Notes: generated by a model from the sequence alone, not told the origin. DNA of 64,000 bases from Roseomonas mucosa (GCA_945878375.1 CAMDWG010000002.1:248001-312000); one strand, 5' to 3'. Shown: positions 9,592 to 18,882, counted from the stretch's first letter. Numbers and translations are program-made.

Positions 9592-10308
9592 TCAGCGCGC
9601 GGCTTGCGCCTCGTCATGGCCGCCCTGGCCGGTCAGCCGCGCCCAGGCTTGGTAGCGCGGGCTGGCGGGCAGGGTGCCATCCAGGATCAGCCGCCGCCAC
9701 TCGGCGCAGGCCTCCACGAAATACGGCACGGAGCCCGGAAACATCGCGAGGCTGATCGCTTCCGCCATCTCGTCTTCCGGCACGCCATCGGCATAGGCCG
9801 CTTCCAGATGCCAGCCGAAGGGGCGCCAGCGCGCGCGGCAGACCTGCACGGCAAGTCCCGCCAGATGCACCAGCCGGATCGGAGCGTCGGGCGCGACGCG
9901 CCGCAACGCGTCCAGATAGGCTGCGCGAGGGTCGAAGGGGGCGAGTTGCCGCGCCCAGTCCCGCGCGGCGAAGTCGAAGGCCGCCGCCCCCATCGCCAGC
10001 GCCGCCGCGGCGAAGGCCGCGCCGAGGCCGGCATCGGTGCCGCCTGCCGCGCGGAACTTCGTGATGTGATGCGTCGCGACACGCTCATCGGTCGCGGCCA
10101 GCACCGCCAGCCAGACGAATTCCCGGTCGTGATGCGACAGCACCCGGTCATCCAGCGCCAGCGCGGTATAGGCCGCGTCATAGCCCGCCAGCAGCTTCGG
10201 GAAGGCCAGCGCCATCAGGCCGTGATGCGCGAGCAGGTAGCCCCGCTTGGCGCGCACCTCGGCCAGCCGCGCTTCCAGCGCCTCCGTCGTTTCGTGGGCG
10301 GCGCTCAT
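9592..10308 (-). CDS. Carboxymuconolactone decarboxylase/AhpD-like family protein
   Basis: CMD/AhpD-type helical pattern (LSHHDREFVWLAVLAATDERVATHHITKFRAAGG); overlaps upstream Bug gene by 4 bp. Confidence 0.6.
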   Translation of the reverse strand: MSAAHETTEALEARLAEVRAKRGYLLAHHGLMALAFPKLLAGYDAAYTALALDDRVLSHHDREFVWLAVLAATDERVATHHITKFRAAGGTDAGLGAAFAAAALAMGAAAFDFAARDWARQLAPFDPRAAYLDALRRVAPDAPIRLVHLAGLAVQVCRARWRPFGWHLEAAYADGVPEDEMAEAISLAMFPGSVPYFVEACAEWRRLILDGTLPASPRYQAWARLTGQGGHDEAQAAR

Positions 10309-11261
10309 TCGGCCTTGATGTCCGCCGCGCGGGCGATCTCGGCCCAGCGCGGCACTTCGCTGGCCACCAGGGCGGCGTAGTCCTGCGGGGTCATGCGGTT
10401 CGGTGCGGCGCCGAGCAGTGCCAGCCGCTCCGTCGTCTCCCGCGCGTTCAGCCCGGCCACCAGCGCCTGGTTCAGCCGCAGCGCGACCTCGGGCGGCATG
10501 CCGGCGGGGCCGGACAGGCCGAACCAGTTGGAGGCGACGAGCGTCGGGAAGCCGAGTTCGGCGACGCTCGGCACACCCGGCCAGCGCGCCGCGCGCTCCG
10601 GCGTCGTCACGGCCAGCAGCCGGAGGCGGTCGTTGTTCCCGATATCGGGGACGGCGGCGATCAGACCCTCCACCTGCCCGCCGATGACATCGGCCACCGC
10701 CGGCGCGCTGCCGCGATAGGGGACATGGGTGATATCCGCACCCGCCGCGCGCTTCAGCAATTCCAGCTTGACGTGGGAGGAGGTGCCGACGCCGGTGGAG
10801 CCGAAGCGCACCGCCCCGGCCTGGGCGCGGGCACGGGTCAGCAGATCGGCCAGGGTGCGGAAGGGCGAGGCCGCGGAGACCGCGATGGCGCTCGGCACGG
10901 CGGCGATCAGCCCGACATGAGTGAAGTCGCGCACGCTGTCATAGGCGATGTTGCGATTCACCGCCGGTCCGATGGCCTGGCTCGCGATGTTCGACAGGAT
11001 CAGGGTGGTGCCATCGGCCGGGCTGCGGGCCACGGCTTCCGAGCCCACCGCCCCGCCGGCGCCGGCGCGGTTTTCCACCACCACGGGCTGGCCGAGGCGG
11101 GACTCCATCTCGCGCGCCGCGATGCGGCCGAGCAGGTCCGCGGTGCCGCCGGGCGGGAAGGGAACGACCAGGCGGATCGGGCGCTGCGCCGGCGCCTGGG
11201 CCAGGGCTGGCGCGGCGAGGGGGGCGAGCAACAGGGCGGGCAGCAGCGTGCGGCGATGCAT
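10305..11261 (-). CDS. Bug/TctC family tripartite tricarboxylate transporter substrate-binding protein (no tctAB alongside)
   Basis: Signal peptide MHRRTLLPALLLAPLAAPALAQ then RPIRLVVPFPPGGTADLLGRIAAREME. Confidence 0.92.
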   Translation of the reverse strand: MHRRTLLPALLLAPLAAPALAQAPAQRPIRLVVPFPPGGTADLLGRIAAREMESRLGQPVVVENRAGAGGAVGSEAVARSPADGTTLILSNIASQAIGPAVNRNIAYDSVRDFTHVGLIAAVPSAIAVSAASPFRTLADLLTRARAQAGAVRFGSTGVGTSSHVKLELLKRAAGADITHVPYRGSAPAVADVIGGQVEGLIAAVPDIGNNDRLRLLAVTTPERAARWPGVPSVAELGFPTLVASNWFGLSGPAGMPPEVALRLNQALVAGLNARETTERLALLGAAPNRMTPQDYAALVASEVPRWAEIARAADIKAE

Positions 11262-11352
11262 GGGATGGCTCCGGGGGCGTTTGCGCCACCCTGCCCAAGG
11301 CGCGGCACCGGGTCCAGCCGGGGAACTCCTGGGATATTCTGAGGTCGTGGTT

Positions 11353-11377
11353 CTATTCCATTCTGGAAATGGAGTAG
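11353..11377. promoter_or_regulatory. Candidate operator dyad in AT-rich divergent intergenic region
   Basis: CTATTCCATT-ctgga-AATGGAGTAG (9/10 inverted repeat) between divergent Bug and cysteine-dioxygenase-like genes. Confidence 0.4.
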
Positions 11378-11482
11378 AGTGTGCCAATGAGTGGTCCGAA
11401 CTAAGCAAATTTTGCTACTTTGTGGTTGTATCGTGGAATGGGGCTCGGCATATTTCCGCTGTCCCGAACGCCCTGCGAGGCC

Positions 11483-11995
11483 ATGACCCATATCCGCCCC
11501 CGCCCCGCGCTGCAGACGATGCTTGCCGCCATCGCCGAGGCTGCGCGCTGGCCGGCCCCAGATCGCCCTGCCGCCGTCGCCGCCGCGATTGCCGCCTTCC
11601 TGCCGAATCCGGGCCTGCTGGATGGGCTGGACCTGCCCTGCTGCCCGGATCGCTATGTCCGGCATCTGCTGCATGCCGATGCCGGAGGCGGCTATGCGGT
11701 GGTGGCGCTGGTGTGGCGGCCGGGGCAGATGTCGCCCGTCCATGCGCATCGCACCTGGTGCGCCTTCGGCGTCCAGCAGGGCGTGCTGACCGAGACCTTC
11801 TACGCGCCCGGCGAGCCCCCCGAGCCGCGCGCAACGCGGCTGCTGGCACCCGGCGCGACCGGCGGCGGTCCGGCCGATCCGGGGCAGATCCACCGGCTGG
11901 CCAACCTTTCCTGTCGCAGCGCCGTCTCCATCCATTGCTATGGCGTGGCCTTCGAGCGGTTCGGCGCGGATGTGAACCTGGTGCTCGGCGACTGA
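11483..11995 (+). CDS. Cysteine dioxygenase family/cupin protein
   Basis: MSPVHAHRTWCAFGVQQGVLTETFY (H-x-H metal motif) and IHRLANLSCRSAVSIHCYGVAF. Confidence 0.78.
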   Translation: MTHIRPRPALQTMLAAIAEAARWPAPDRPAAVAAAIAAFLPNPGLLDGLDLPCCPDRYVRHLLHADAGGGYAVVALVWRPGQMSPVHAHRTWCAFGVQQGVLTETFYAPGEPPEPRATRLLAPGATGGGPADPGQIHRLANLSCRSAVSIHCYGVAFERFGADVNLVLGD

Positions 11996-12062
11996 TGAGC
12001 CGCGATTTCCCCGGCCTTCGCCTGCAACGACACGGGCGGGGCTGACGAGTTGGCGGCATGCC

Positions 12063-12080
12063 GGGGGCCTTGCGGCCCTC
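12063..12080. terminator. Hairpin between convergent genes
   Basis: GGGGGCC-TTGC-GGCCCTC between cupin (+) and creatininase (-) genes. Confidence 0.4.
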
Positions 12081-12120
12081 CGAGCACCGAGCCTGCTGTC
12101 CCCCGCGCCTTGTCGCTTGA

Positions 12121-12891
12121 TCAGGCCCAGAGTTCGGGGCGTGCGAGTTCCTCCGACAGCCGCGTCGCGGCGGCCTCGAACAGGGCTTCGCCCTTGCCGG
12201 GGCTGGCGGCGCGCGGGTCGCCCAGCACGCCGGTGTCGGTCATCTCCGCGAAGCTGCGCTGGCGCTTGAAGCCGGGCGGGACCGGCGAGGCGGCGCGTGC
12301 GGGCACCGCGCGGGCGATGTTCTCGCCGCGCACGCAGCCGGGCTGGATCGCCATCACCATGGATGTCTCGGCCTCGCAGGCATGCAGCACATTGTCCTGC
12401 ACCTCCAGGATCGCGCCGAACAGGCCGGCGCAGGCGGTCCAATAGGTCGCGCCCACCACCGGCACGCCCAGGGTCCGGGTCAGCACGATCGCGGCGCTGG
12501 CGATCGCCTCGATATTCCCGCCATGGCCGTTGAGCAGCGCGATACGCCGAAAGCCGTGACGCGCGACGGATCGCACGATGCCGCCCACCGTCGCGGCGAA
12601 GCTGGCCTCGTCCAGGGTCAGGGTGCCGCCGAAGGCCATGTGGTGTTCGGCAAGGCCAGTCCAGATGCAGGGCGTGACCACCGCTTCCGTCCCCGCCGCC
12701 TTCAGCTTGCGGGCCGTGCGTTCCGCCACCTCGGTCGCCAGCCACATATCCACGCCGGTCGCCAGATGCGGCCCGTGCTGTTCGATGGAGGCGACGGGGA
12801 TGATCGCGACCGTCGTCGGGGTCGCGCGCGCCTGGATCTCGGCTGCCGTCAGCCTGGCCCAGGCCACTTCGCCGGAAGTCTCTGCCATCAT
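12121..12891 (-). CDS. Creatininase family protein
   Basis: IIPVASIEQHGPHLATGVDMWLA ... GFRRIALLNGHGGNIEAI ... ACEAETSMVMAI. Confidence 0.93.
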   Translation of the reverse strand: MMAETSGEVAWARLTAAEIQARATPTTVAIIPVASIEQHGPHLATGVDMWLATEVAERTARKLKAAGTEAVVTPCIWTGLAEHHMAFGGTLTLDEASFAATVGGIVRSVARHGFRRIALLNGHGGNIEAIASAAIVLTRTLGVPVVGATYWTACAGLFGAILEVQDNVLHACEAETSMVMAIQPGCVRGENIARAVPARAASPVPPGFKRQRSFAEMTDTGVLGDPRAASPGKGEALFEAAATRLSEELARPELWA

Positions 12892-12975
12892 CGTCCCCTG
12901 TCTCGTGTCGTGGCGCAGCGTAGCGGTGGCAGCGGGGCGGGCGAAGGGGCTGTTGCGCGATCCCTGGTCTTGGGC

Positions 12976-14268
12976 ATGTTGCGCCCCATGCCGATGCCAC
13001 GCCGCCTGCTGCCCCTCCTCGCCCTTCTGCTGCCCGCTATCCCCCTGTCGGCCGCCGCGCAATCGGCGGAGGCGGTGCATGGCGGCCCCGTGCGGGCGCT
13101 GGCCGCGTCCGGCGGCGCGCTGGCCTCGGCCGGCTTCGACCAATCCATGATCGTCTGGGATCCCGCCACCGGCCGCGCGCGGGCCGTGGTGCGCTGGCAT
13201 GCCGGGGCGGTGAATGCGCTGGCGCCGCTCCGCGATGGCGGCTTCGCCTCGGCCGGGGAGGATGGGCGCATCGCGCTCTGGCCCGCCGCGCCCAGCGCCC
13301 AGCCCGCCGCCGTGCTGGAAGGCCATAGCGAGCCCGTCGCGGCGCTGGCCCTGTCGCCCGATGGGCGGCACCTGGCGTCGGCCGCCTGGGACGGCACGGC
13401 GCGGGTCTGGCCGCTGGCAGGCGGCGCGGCGCGGGTGCTGGAAGGTCATCGGGGCAATGTGAACGGCGTCGCCTTCCTGCCCGGCGGCATGGTCGCCACC
13501 GCCGGCTTCGACGGCACGCTGCGGCTGTGGCCGGAGGGTGAGCCGCCGAAGCTGCTGGCGGAGTTCGGCTTTCCGCTCAACACCCTCGTCTCCCTCCCCG
13601 ATGGCACGCTGGTGACCGGCAGCGTGGACGGGATGCTGCGCCTGATTTCCCCCGATGGCGCGGTGCGGGAGGTGCGCGCGGGCGCGCGGCCGGTGGTCGC
13701 GCTGGCCGCCGCGCCGGACGGGTCGGTGGTGGCGGCGGGCTCGCTCGGCGGCAGCGTGACCCTGTGGGACGTCGCCTCCCTGCGGTTGCGGCACACGCTG
13801 GAAGGGCCGGGGCTGCCGGTGTGGTCCGTCACCTTCTCTGCCGATGGGCGCAGCCTTTGGACCGGGGGGACGGATCGCCGCGTGCGCCGCTGGGATGCCG
13901 CGACCGGCCGGCCCATCGGCCCGCTCGGCGGCGAGAGCGCGCAGGAACTGCCCGCCGGCGTCGATCCGCATGGCGCCCGCGTCTGGCGCTTCTGCGCCGC
14001 CTGCCATGCGCTGTCGGCCGAGGGCGGCAACATGGCCGGTCCGCATCTGCACCGGCTGTTCGGCCGCCGCATGGGCAGCGTGGCAGGCTACGAATACTCG
14101 GAACGCCTCGCGCGCGGCGACATCATCTGGACGCGGGAGACGGTGGCCGATCTGTTCACCCGCGGCCCGGATGAGGTGACGCCGGGCACCAAGATGCCGG
14201 TGCAGCGCGTGGACAACGCCGAGGATCTGCGCGCGCTGCTGGATTTCCTGGACGCGACGACGCGCTGA
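12976..14268 (+). CDS. Secreted WD40-repeat protein fused to C-terminal cytochrome c domain
   Basis: Signal peptide; repeated GHxxxVxxLAxxPDGxxLASAxxDGTxRxW blades; C-terminal FCAACHALSAEGGNMAGPHLHRLFGRRMGSVAGYEYSE...PGTKMPVQRV (CxxCH + distal Met). Confidence 0.9.
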   Translation: MLRPMPMPRRLLPLLALLLPAIPLSAAAQSAEAVHGGPVRALAASGGALASAGFDQSMIVWDPATGRARAVVRWHAGAVNALAPLRDGGFASAGEDGRIALWPAAPSAQPAAVLEGHSEPVAALALSPDGRHLASAAWDGTARVWPLAGGAARVLEGHRGNVNGVAFLPGGMVATAGFDGTLRLWPEGEPPKLLAEFGFPLNTLVSLPDGTLVTGSVDGMLRLISPDGAVREVRAGARPVVALAAAPDGSVVAAGSLGGSVTLWDVASLRLRHTLEGPGLPVWSVTFSADGRSLWTGGTDRRVRRWDAATGRPIGPLGGESAQELPAGVDPHGARVWRFCAACHALSAEGGNMAGPHLHRLFGRRMGSVAGYEYSERLARGDIIWTRETVADLFTRGPDEVTPGTKMPVQRVDNAEDLRALLDFLDATTR

Positions 14269-14307
14269 AGGCGCGCCTGCGGCGCGACGCGGCTTCGTGG
14301 GGAATGC

Positions 14308-14724
14308 TCAGCGCTTCTCGCTGCGCCAATCCTTGCGGCCGCGATCATCGTAGTAGTTCGTGGTGCCGCCCTGTGTCTCGGCGCGGCCGGTGAAGCGGCC
14401 GCGGTCGTCATAGTCGCGCCGCGTGTTGCCCTGCACCTCGCCGCGCCCCTGGAAGCGGCCGGCATCGTCGTAGCGGCGGATCGTGCTGCCGCTGGCTTCC
14501 TCCCGCCCCGTATAGCGGCCGCGATCGTCATAGAGCCGCGTGGTGCCGCCGCGCGTCTCCGCCCGGCCGGTGAAGCGGCCGCGGTCGTCGTAGAAGCGCG
14601 TGGTGTCGCCCTGCGTCTCGGCGCGGCCGGTGAAGCGGCCCCGGTCGTCGTAGCGTCGCTCCGTCTGCGCCAGCGCGGGCGCCGCGAGCGTGAGGGCGAG
14701 GAAGAGCAGGGCAAGGTATCGCAT
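14308..14724 (-). CDS. Secreted YD/RHS-like short tandem-repeat protein
   Basis: Signal peptide MRYLALLFLALTLAAPALAQ then five 20-aa repeats of YDDRGRFTGRAETQGDTTRx plus a partial sixth. Confidence 0.85.
   Translation of the reverse strand: MRYLALLFLALTLAAPALAQTERRYDDRGRFTGRAETQGDTTRFYDDRGRFTGRAETRGGTTRLYDDRGRYTGREEASGSTIRRYDDAGRFQGRGEVQGNTRRDYDDRGRFTGRAETQGGTTNYYDDRGRKDWRSEKR
14311..14652 (-). repeat. 60-bp tandem repeat inside CDS (5 full units + partial)
   Basis: GGCCGGTGAAGCGGCCGCGGTCGTCGTAG-type units recur every 60 bp on the + strand. Confidence 0.85.
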
Positions 14725-14780
14725 GGCCGCGATCGTACGTGTCCCATTGCGGCCGGGGCATGGCGCGAGGCCGGCCGAAA

Positions 14781-15446
14781 TCAGTCGGTCCCAGCCTGTC
14801 GCATCCGGTAGATCGTGACCTCCCGCAATTCCCGGTCCTCGACCTCACGGGATGTCGGCACGGCGTGGCGCGCAATGGGATCGAGGCCCTGGCCCGGCAG
14901 ATAGGCGCGGCCAGGATCGGCCACCCACACCTCGCAGACCGAGGCCATGGCGCGCAGCCAGGGCAGGATATGCGCGGTCATCGGCGCTTCGTAGCAGACA
15001 TCGCCGGCCAGGATCATGTCCCAGCGGCAGGCGCTGCCCACCACATCGCCTTCCGTCACCGCGATTTCCACGCCGTTCAGCGCGGCGTTCAGCCGCAGCG
15101 CCGCGACGGCCAGCGGGTCGATCTCGGCGGCTTCCACCACCGCCCCGGCGCGGGCCGCCGCGATGGCGGCGATGCCGCAGCCGGCGGCGAAATCCAGCAC
15201 CCGCCGGCCGGCGACGCGCGCCGGCTCATCCAGCAGCAGCCGTGCCGTCGCCTGCCCGCCCGGCCAGGCGAAGGCCCAGAAGGGCGGCTCCACATTGCGC
15301 GCTTCCAGCCACGCCTCGGTGGCCTGCCAGATCGGCGTGATCTCGGTCGCCAGGTGCAGCGCGATCTCGGGCACCAGGGGCGTGCGCGCGATGGCGGTGT
15401 TGGCGCGGACGAAAGCGGCGTGGTCCATCACAGGCGCCCCCGTCAT
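14781..15446 (-). CDS. Class I SAM-dependent methyltransferase (ETF-beta lysine methyltransferase-like)
   Basis: EPPFWAFAWPGGQATARLLLDEPARVAGRRVLDFAAGCGIAAIAAARAGA ... ILAGDVCYE. Confidence 0.82.
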   Translation of the reverse strand: MTGAPVMDHAAFVRANTAIARTPLVPEIALHLATEITPIWQATEAWLEARNVEPPFWAFAWPGGQATARLLLDEPARVAGRRVLDFAAGCGIAAIAAARAGAVVEAAEIDPLAVAALRLNAALNGVEIAVTEGDVVGSACRWDMILAGDVCYEAPMTAHILPWLRAMASVCEVWVADPGRAYLPGQGLDPIARHAVPTSREVEDRELREVTIYRMRQAGTD

Positions 15447-16342
15447 AGACGCCCCAGCAGGAAGGCCAGCGCGATCACCAGCCCCGCCTCCCGGTTCGAC
15501 TTGAACAGCGTGAGGCAGAGCGCGGGATCGTGGATGTCGAGCGCCCGCACCTGCCGCGCCAGCATCCAGCCGGGCACCAGCAGCGCCAGGAAGAACCAGG
15601 CCGAGGCCCCCGCCAGCACCCCCGCCACGCCGAGCAGCGCGAGCGTCGCCGCATAGCAGCCACCGACGAACAGCGCGGAGCGTGCGCCGAATTTCCGCGC
15701 GGTGGACCGGATGCCGACCATCGCGTCGTCCTCCCGGTCCTGGTGGGCGTAGATCGTGTCGTAGCCGAGGATCCAGAAGAACCCCGCCAGCCACAGCGCG
15801 AAGGCCGCCGGGTCGAGCCCGCCCGTCGCCGCCGCCCAGCCCGTCGGCGCCGCCCAGCTGAAGACGAAGCCCAGCACCGCCTGCGGCCAATCCGTCACCC
15901 GCTTGGCCAGCGGATAGAGCGCGATCGGCACCAGGGAGGCGAGCCCGACCAGGATCGCCGCCCAGGGCAGCTGCACCAGCACCGCCGCGCCGATGGCGCA
16001 GAGCAGCCCGAGGAAGCCCAGCGCCTGCCGCGGCCGGATCGCGCCCGAAGCCAGCGGCCGCCCCCGCGTCCGTTCCACCTGCCGGTCGAGATCCCGGTCC
16101 CACAGATCATTCACCACGCAGCCCGCCGCGCGCATGGCGAAGGCGCCGATCAGGAACAGCAGGACAAGCCGCGCTCCCTCCGCCCAGCCCGGCGCCGCCG
16201 CCGCGATGGCCCAGAAGCCCGGCAGCACCAGCAGCCAGGCCCCGATCGGTCGGTCGAAGCGCGCCAGCAGCGCATAGGGGCGCCAGCCCGCCGGCAGCCG
16301 CGCCACCCAGCCCGTTGCCCGGATATCCGTATGCCCGTTCAT
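15443..16342 (-). CDS. ubiA: 4-hydroxybenzoate polyprenyltransferase
   Basis: RFDRPIGAWLLVLPGFWAIA ... MRAAGCVVNDLWDRDLDRQVERTRGRPLASG ... DREDDAMVGIRSTARKFG. Confidence 0.95.
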   Translation of the reverse strand: MNGHTDIRATGWVARLPAGWRPYALLARFDRPIGAWLLVLPGFWAIAAAAPGWAEGARLVLLFLIGAFAMRAAGCVVNDLWDRDLDRQVERTRGRPLASGAIRPRQALGFLGLLCAIGAAVLVQLPWAAILVGLASLVPIALYPLAKRVTDWPQAVLGFVFSWAAPTGWAAATGGLDPAAFALWLAGFFWILGYDTIYAHQDREDDAMVGIRSTARKFGARSALFVGGCYAATLALLGVAGVLAGASAWFFLALLVPGWMLARQVRALDIHDPALCLTLFKSNREAGLVIALAFLLGRL

Positions 16343-16370
16343 GGTTCATACAAGCGGGCGGAGACGCCCC

Positions 16371-17102
16371 ATGTCCATCCCACGCCTCTATCTGGAAGAC
16401 CCGCTATCCGAGGGCGCGGAGATCGATGCCGCGCCCGGCCAGGCGCATCACCTTGGCGTGCTGCGGCGCGGCGCGGGGGATGCGGTGCGCGTCTTCAACG
16501 CGACCTGCGGCGAATACGACGCGACCATCGCCGCGCTGCGGAAGGATCGCGCGCGGTTCCTGCTCGGCGCCCGCCTGCGCCCGCCCGCGCCGGAACCGGG
16601 GCCCCGCCTGCTGGTCGCCGCCCTCAAGCGCGACGCGATGGATTGGCTGGTGGAGAAGGCGACGGAACTTGGCGTCGCCGCCATCCAGCCGGTGCTGACC
16701 CGCCGCACCGTGGCCCAGCACGCCAATGCCGCCCGGCTGGCCGCCATCGCCCGCGCCGCCGCCGAACAATGCGAGAGGCTGTCGATGCCCGAGGTGGCGG
16801 AGGCCCAGCCCCTGCATCGCGTGCTGGATGGCTGGGACGGCGCGCCACTGCTGGTTGCCATGGAACGCGAAGTGGCCCCGCCGCTGCGGCAGGCCTGCGT
16901 GACAGTTGCGTTGCCTTGCGCCCTTCTGGTGGGGCCGGAGGGGGGGTTCGAGCGGGCGGAGCTTGACGATCTCCGCCGTCGTGCCTTTGTTGTGCCCACC
17001 GCGCTCGGGCCCCGCATCCTGCGGGCGGAGACAGCCGCGGTGGCGGGCCTCGCGGCGCTTCAGGCGCTGATCGGGGACTGGGCCGAGATGCCGGGGCGCT
17101 GA
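16371..17102 (+). CDS. rsmE: 16S rRNA (uracil-1498-N3)-methyltransferase
   Basis: [29 protein letters not shown] ... LLVGPEGGFERAELDDL ... LGPRILRAETAA. Confidence 0.94.
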   Translation: MSIPRLYLEDPLSEGAEIDAAPGQAHHLGVLRRGAGDAVRVFNATCGEYDATIAALRKDRARFLLGARLRPPAPEPGPRLLVAALKRDAMDWLVEKATELGVAAIQPVLTRRTVAQHANAARLAAIARAAAEQCERLSMPEVAEAQPLHRVLDGWDGAPLLVAMEREVAPPLRQACVTVALPCALLVGPEGGFERAELDDLRRRAFVVPTALGPRILRAETAAVAGLAALQALIGDWAEMPGR

Positions 17103-17143
17103 CACCAGCCCTCGGCCACGAAGCGGAACGAGAACGCCAGCAG

Positions 17144-18508
17144 ATGTCGAATCCCGGCGAGGCCGACCTCACGCCGATCACTTCGGTGCGCCAACTCGCG
17201 GCATGGTTCGCCGACGGGGTGAAGCCGCGTGCCGCGTGGCGGATCGGCACGGAGCACGAGAAGTTCGGCTTCCGCCGCCCCGGCGCTGCCGCGCGCCCGG
17301 ATGACCTCGCCGCCCCGCCTTATGAGCCCGATGGCATCCGCGCGATGCTGGAAGGGATCGCGGCGAAGGGCTGGGCCCCGATCCTCGACAACGGGAAGGT
17401 CATCGGGCTGAAGCGCGGCGCGGCCTCGGTCAGCCTGGAGCCGGGGGGGCAGTTCGAACTCTCCGGCGCGCCGATGGCCGATCTGCACGAGACGCGCGTG
17501 GAACTCGCCGCCCATCTGCGGGAGGTGCATGAGATCGCGGGGCCGCTTGGCCTCGGCTTCGCGCCGCTGGGTTTCCATCCCATCGCGACGCGGGATGCGA
17601 TGCCCTGGATGCCGAAGGGCCGCTACGCGATCATGCGGCAATACATGCCGCAGGTGGGCGGCATGGGGCTCGATATGATGCTCCGCACCTGCACGGTGCA
17701 GGTGAACCTCGATTTCGGCGACGAGGCCGATATGGCGGAGAAGCTGCGGGTCAGCCTGGCGCTGCAGCCGCTGGCCACCGCGCTGTTTGCCAATTCGCCG
17801 TTCCTGGAAGGCCGGCCGAGCGGCTACCTGTCGCTGCGCGGGCATGTCTGGACCGACACAGACCCCGACCGCACCGGCATCCCGGCCGTGGCCTTCGAGG
17901 ACGGCTTCGGCTTCGAGCGCTTCGCCGAACACGTCCTCGACGTGCCGATGTACTTCATCATGCGCGAGGGGAAGTGGATCGACGCGGCGGGCGTGCCCTT
18001 CCGCGCCTTCCTGGAAGGCCGCGCCGACAAGCTGGCCGGCCACACGGCGACCATGGGCGACTTCGCCGACCATGTGACGACGGTCTTCACCGATGTCCGC
18101 CTCAAGCGCTTCCTGGAGATGCGCGGCGCGGATGCGGGCAATGCCGCGATGCTGCAGGCCAAGCCCGCCTTCTGGACCGGGCTTCTGTATGACGACGCCG
18201 CGCAGAAGGCCGCCGCCGCGCTGATCCGCGGCTGGACGGTGGAGGAGATGCGCGCGCTGCGCACCGCCGTGCCGCGCGAGGCGCTGAAGGCCACGATCCG
18301 CGGCCGTTCGCTGCGCGACATCACGCGCGACGCGCTGGCCATCGCCCGCGACGGCCTGATCGCGCGCGGGTTGGGGGAGGAGGTCTACCTCGCCCCGCTG
18401 GAGGAGATCGCCGCGAGCGGCATGACCCAGGCCGAGCGCTGGCTGCAACGCCACGCCACCGCCTGGCGCGGCGACGTCACCCGCATCTTCGCGGAAGCGG
18501 AGGTGTAG
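17144..18508 (+). CDS. gshA: Glutamate-cysteine ligase
   Basis: WRIGTEHEKFGF ... SLEPGGQFELSGAPMADLHETRVEL ... TCTVQVNLDFGDEADMAEKLRVSLALQPLATALFANSPF. Confidence 0.95.
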   Translation: MSNPGEADLTPITSVRQLAAWFADGVKPRAAWRIGTEHEKFGFRRPGAAARPDDLAAPPYEPDGIRAMLEGIAAKGWAPILDNGKVIGLKRGAASVSLEPGGQFELSGAPMADLHETRVELAAHLREVHEIAGPLGLGFAPLGFHPIATRDAMPWMPKGRYAIMRQYMPQVGGMGLDMMLRTCTVQVNLDFGDEADMAEKLRVSLALQPLATALFANSPFLEGRPSGYLSLRGHVWTDTDPDRTGIPAVAFEDGFGFERFAEHVLDVPMYFIMREGKWIDAAGVPFRAFLEGRADKLAGHTATMGDFADHVTTVFTDVRLKRFLEMRGADAGNAAMLQAKPAFWTGLLYDDAAQKAAAALIRGWTVEEMRALRTAVPREALKATIRGRSLRDITRDALAIARDGLIARGLGEEVYLAPLEEIAASGMTQAERWLQRHATAWRGDVTRIFAEAEV

Positions 18509-18536
18509 CGGGGCGGGGGGCGGAAGCCTCCCCGCG
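18509..18536. terminator. Hairpin between convergent gshA and csbD-like genes
   Basis: GCGGGG...CCCCGC stem directly after gshA stop. Confidence 0.35.
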
Positions 18537-18543
18537 ATCCCGC

Positions 18544-18735
18544 CTACGCCTTGTCCTTGCCGGTGATGTCGCGCACCGCGTCCCGGGCACCGCCGGTGGC
18601 GGTCTGGACGGTGCCCTTCGCCGTGTCGGCTTGTCCTTCGGCCTTCAGCTTCTCATCGCCGCTCATCCGGCCGACGGCCTTCTTCAGCGCGCCCTTGATC
18701 TTGTTGCCGATGCCCTGCAGGCGGTTCCTGTCCAT
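18544..18735 (-). CDS. CsbD family protein
   Basis: MDRNRLQGIGNKIKGALKKAVGRMSGDEKLKAEGQADTAKGTVQ. Confidence 0.88.
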   Translation of the reverse strand: MDRNRLQGIGNKIKGALKKAVGRMSGDEKLKAEGQADTAKGTVQTATGGARDAVRDITGKDKA

Positions 18736-18882
18736 CGCGCACCTCGACTGGCCGCGGCGAGATCGCCCTGCGGCCATGGCGTGATCCGGTTTGGGGGATC
18801 ACGCCCTGGGCCAACGCGGGCGACAGGGCGGGGTTCGCCCGCAAGCCTGTCCGTGGGAGGACGAAAACCGAGGCCACGGATG

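Noticed and set aside
11000-14052. Minus-strand ORFs extending creatininase N-terminally and overlapping the WD40 gene
   Set aside because: Only the segment from MMAETSGEVAW (12891 downward) matches creatininase; upstream sequence is out-of-frame antisense coding.
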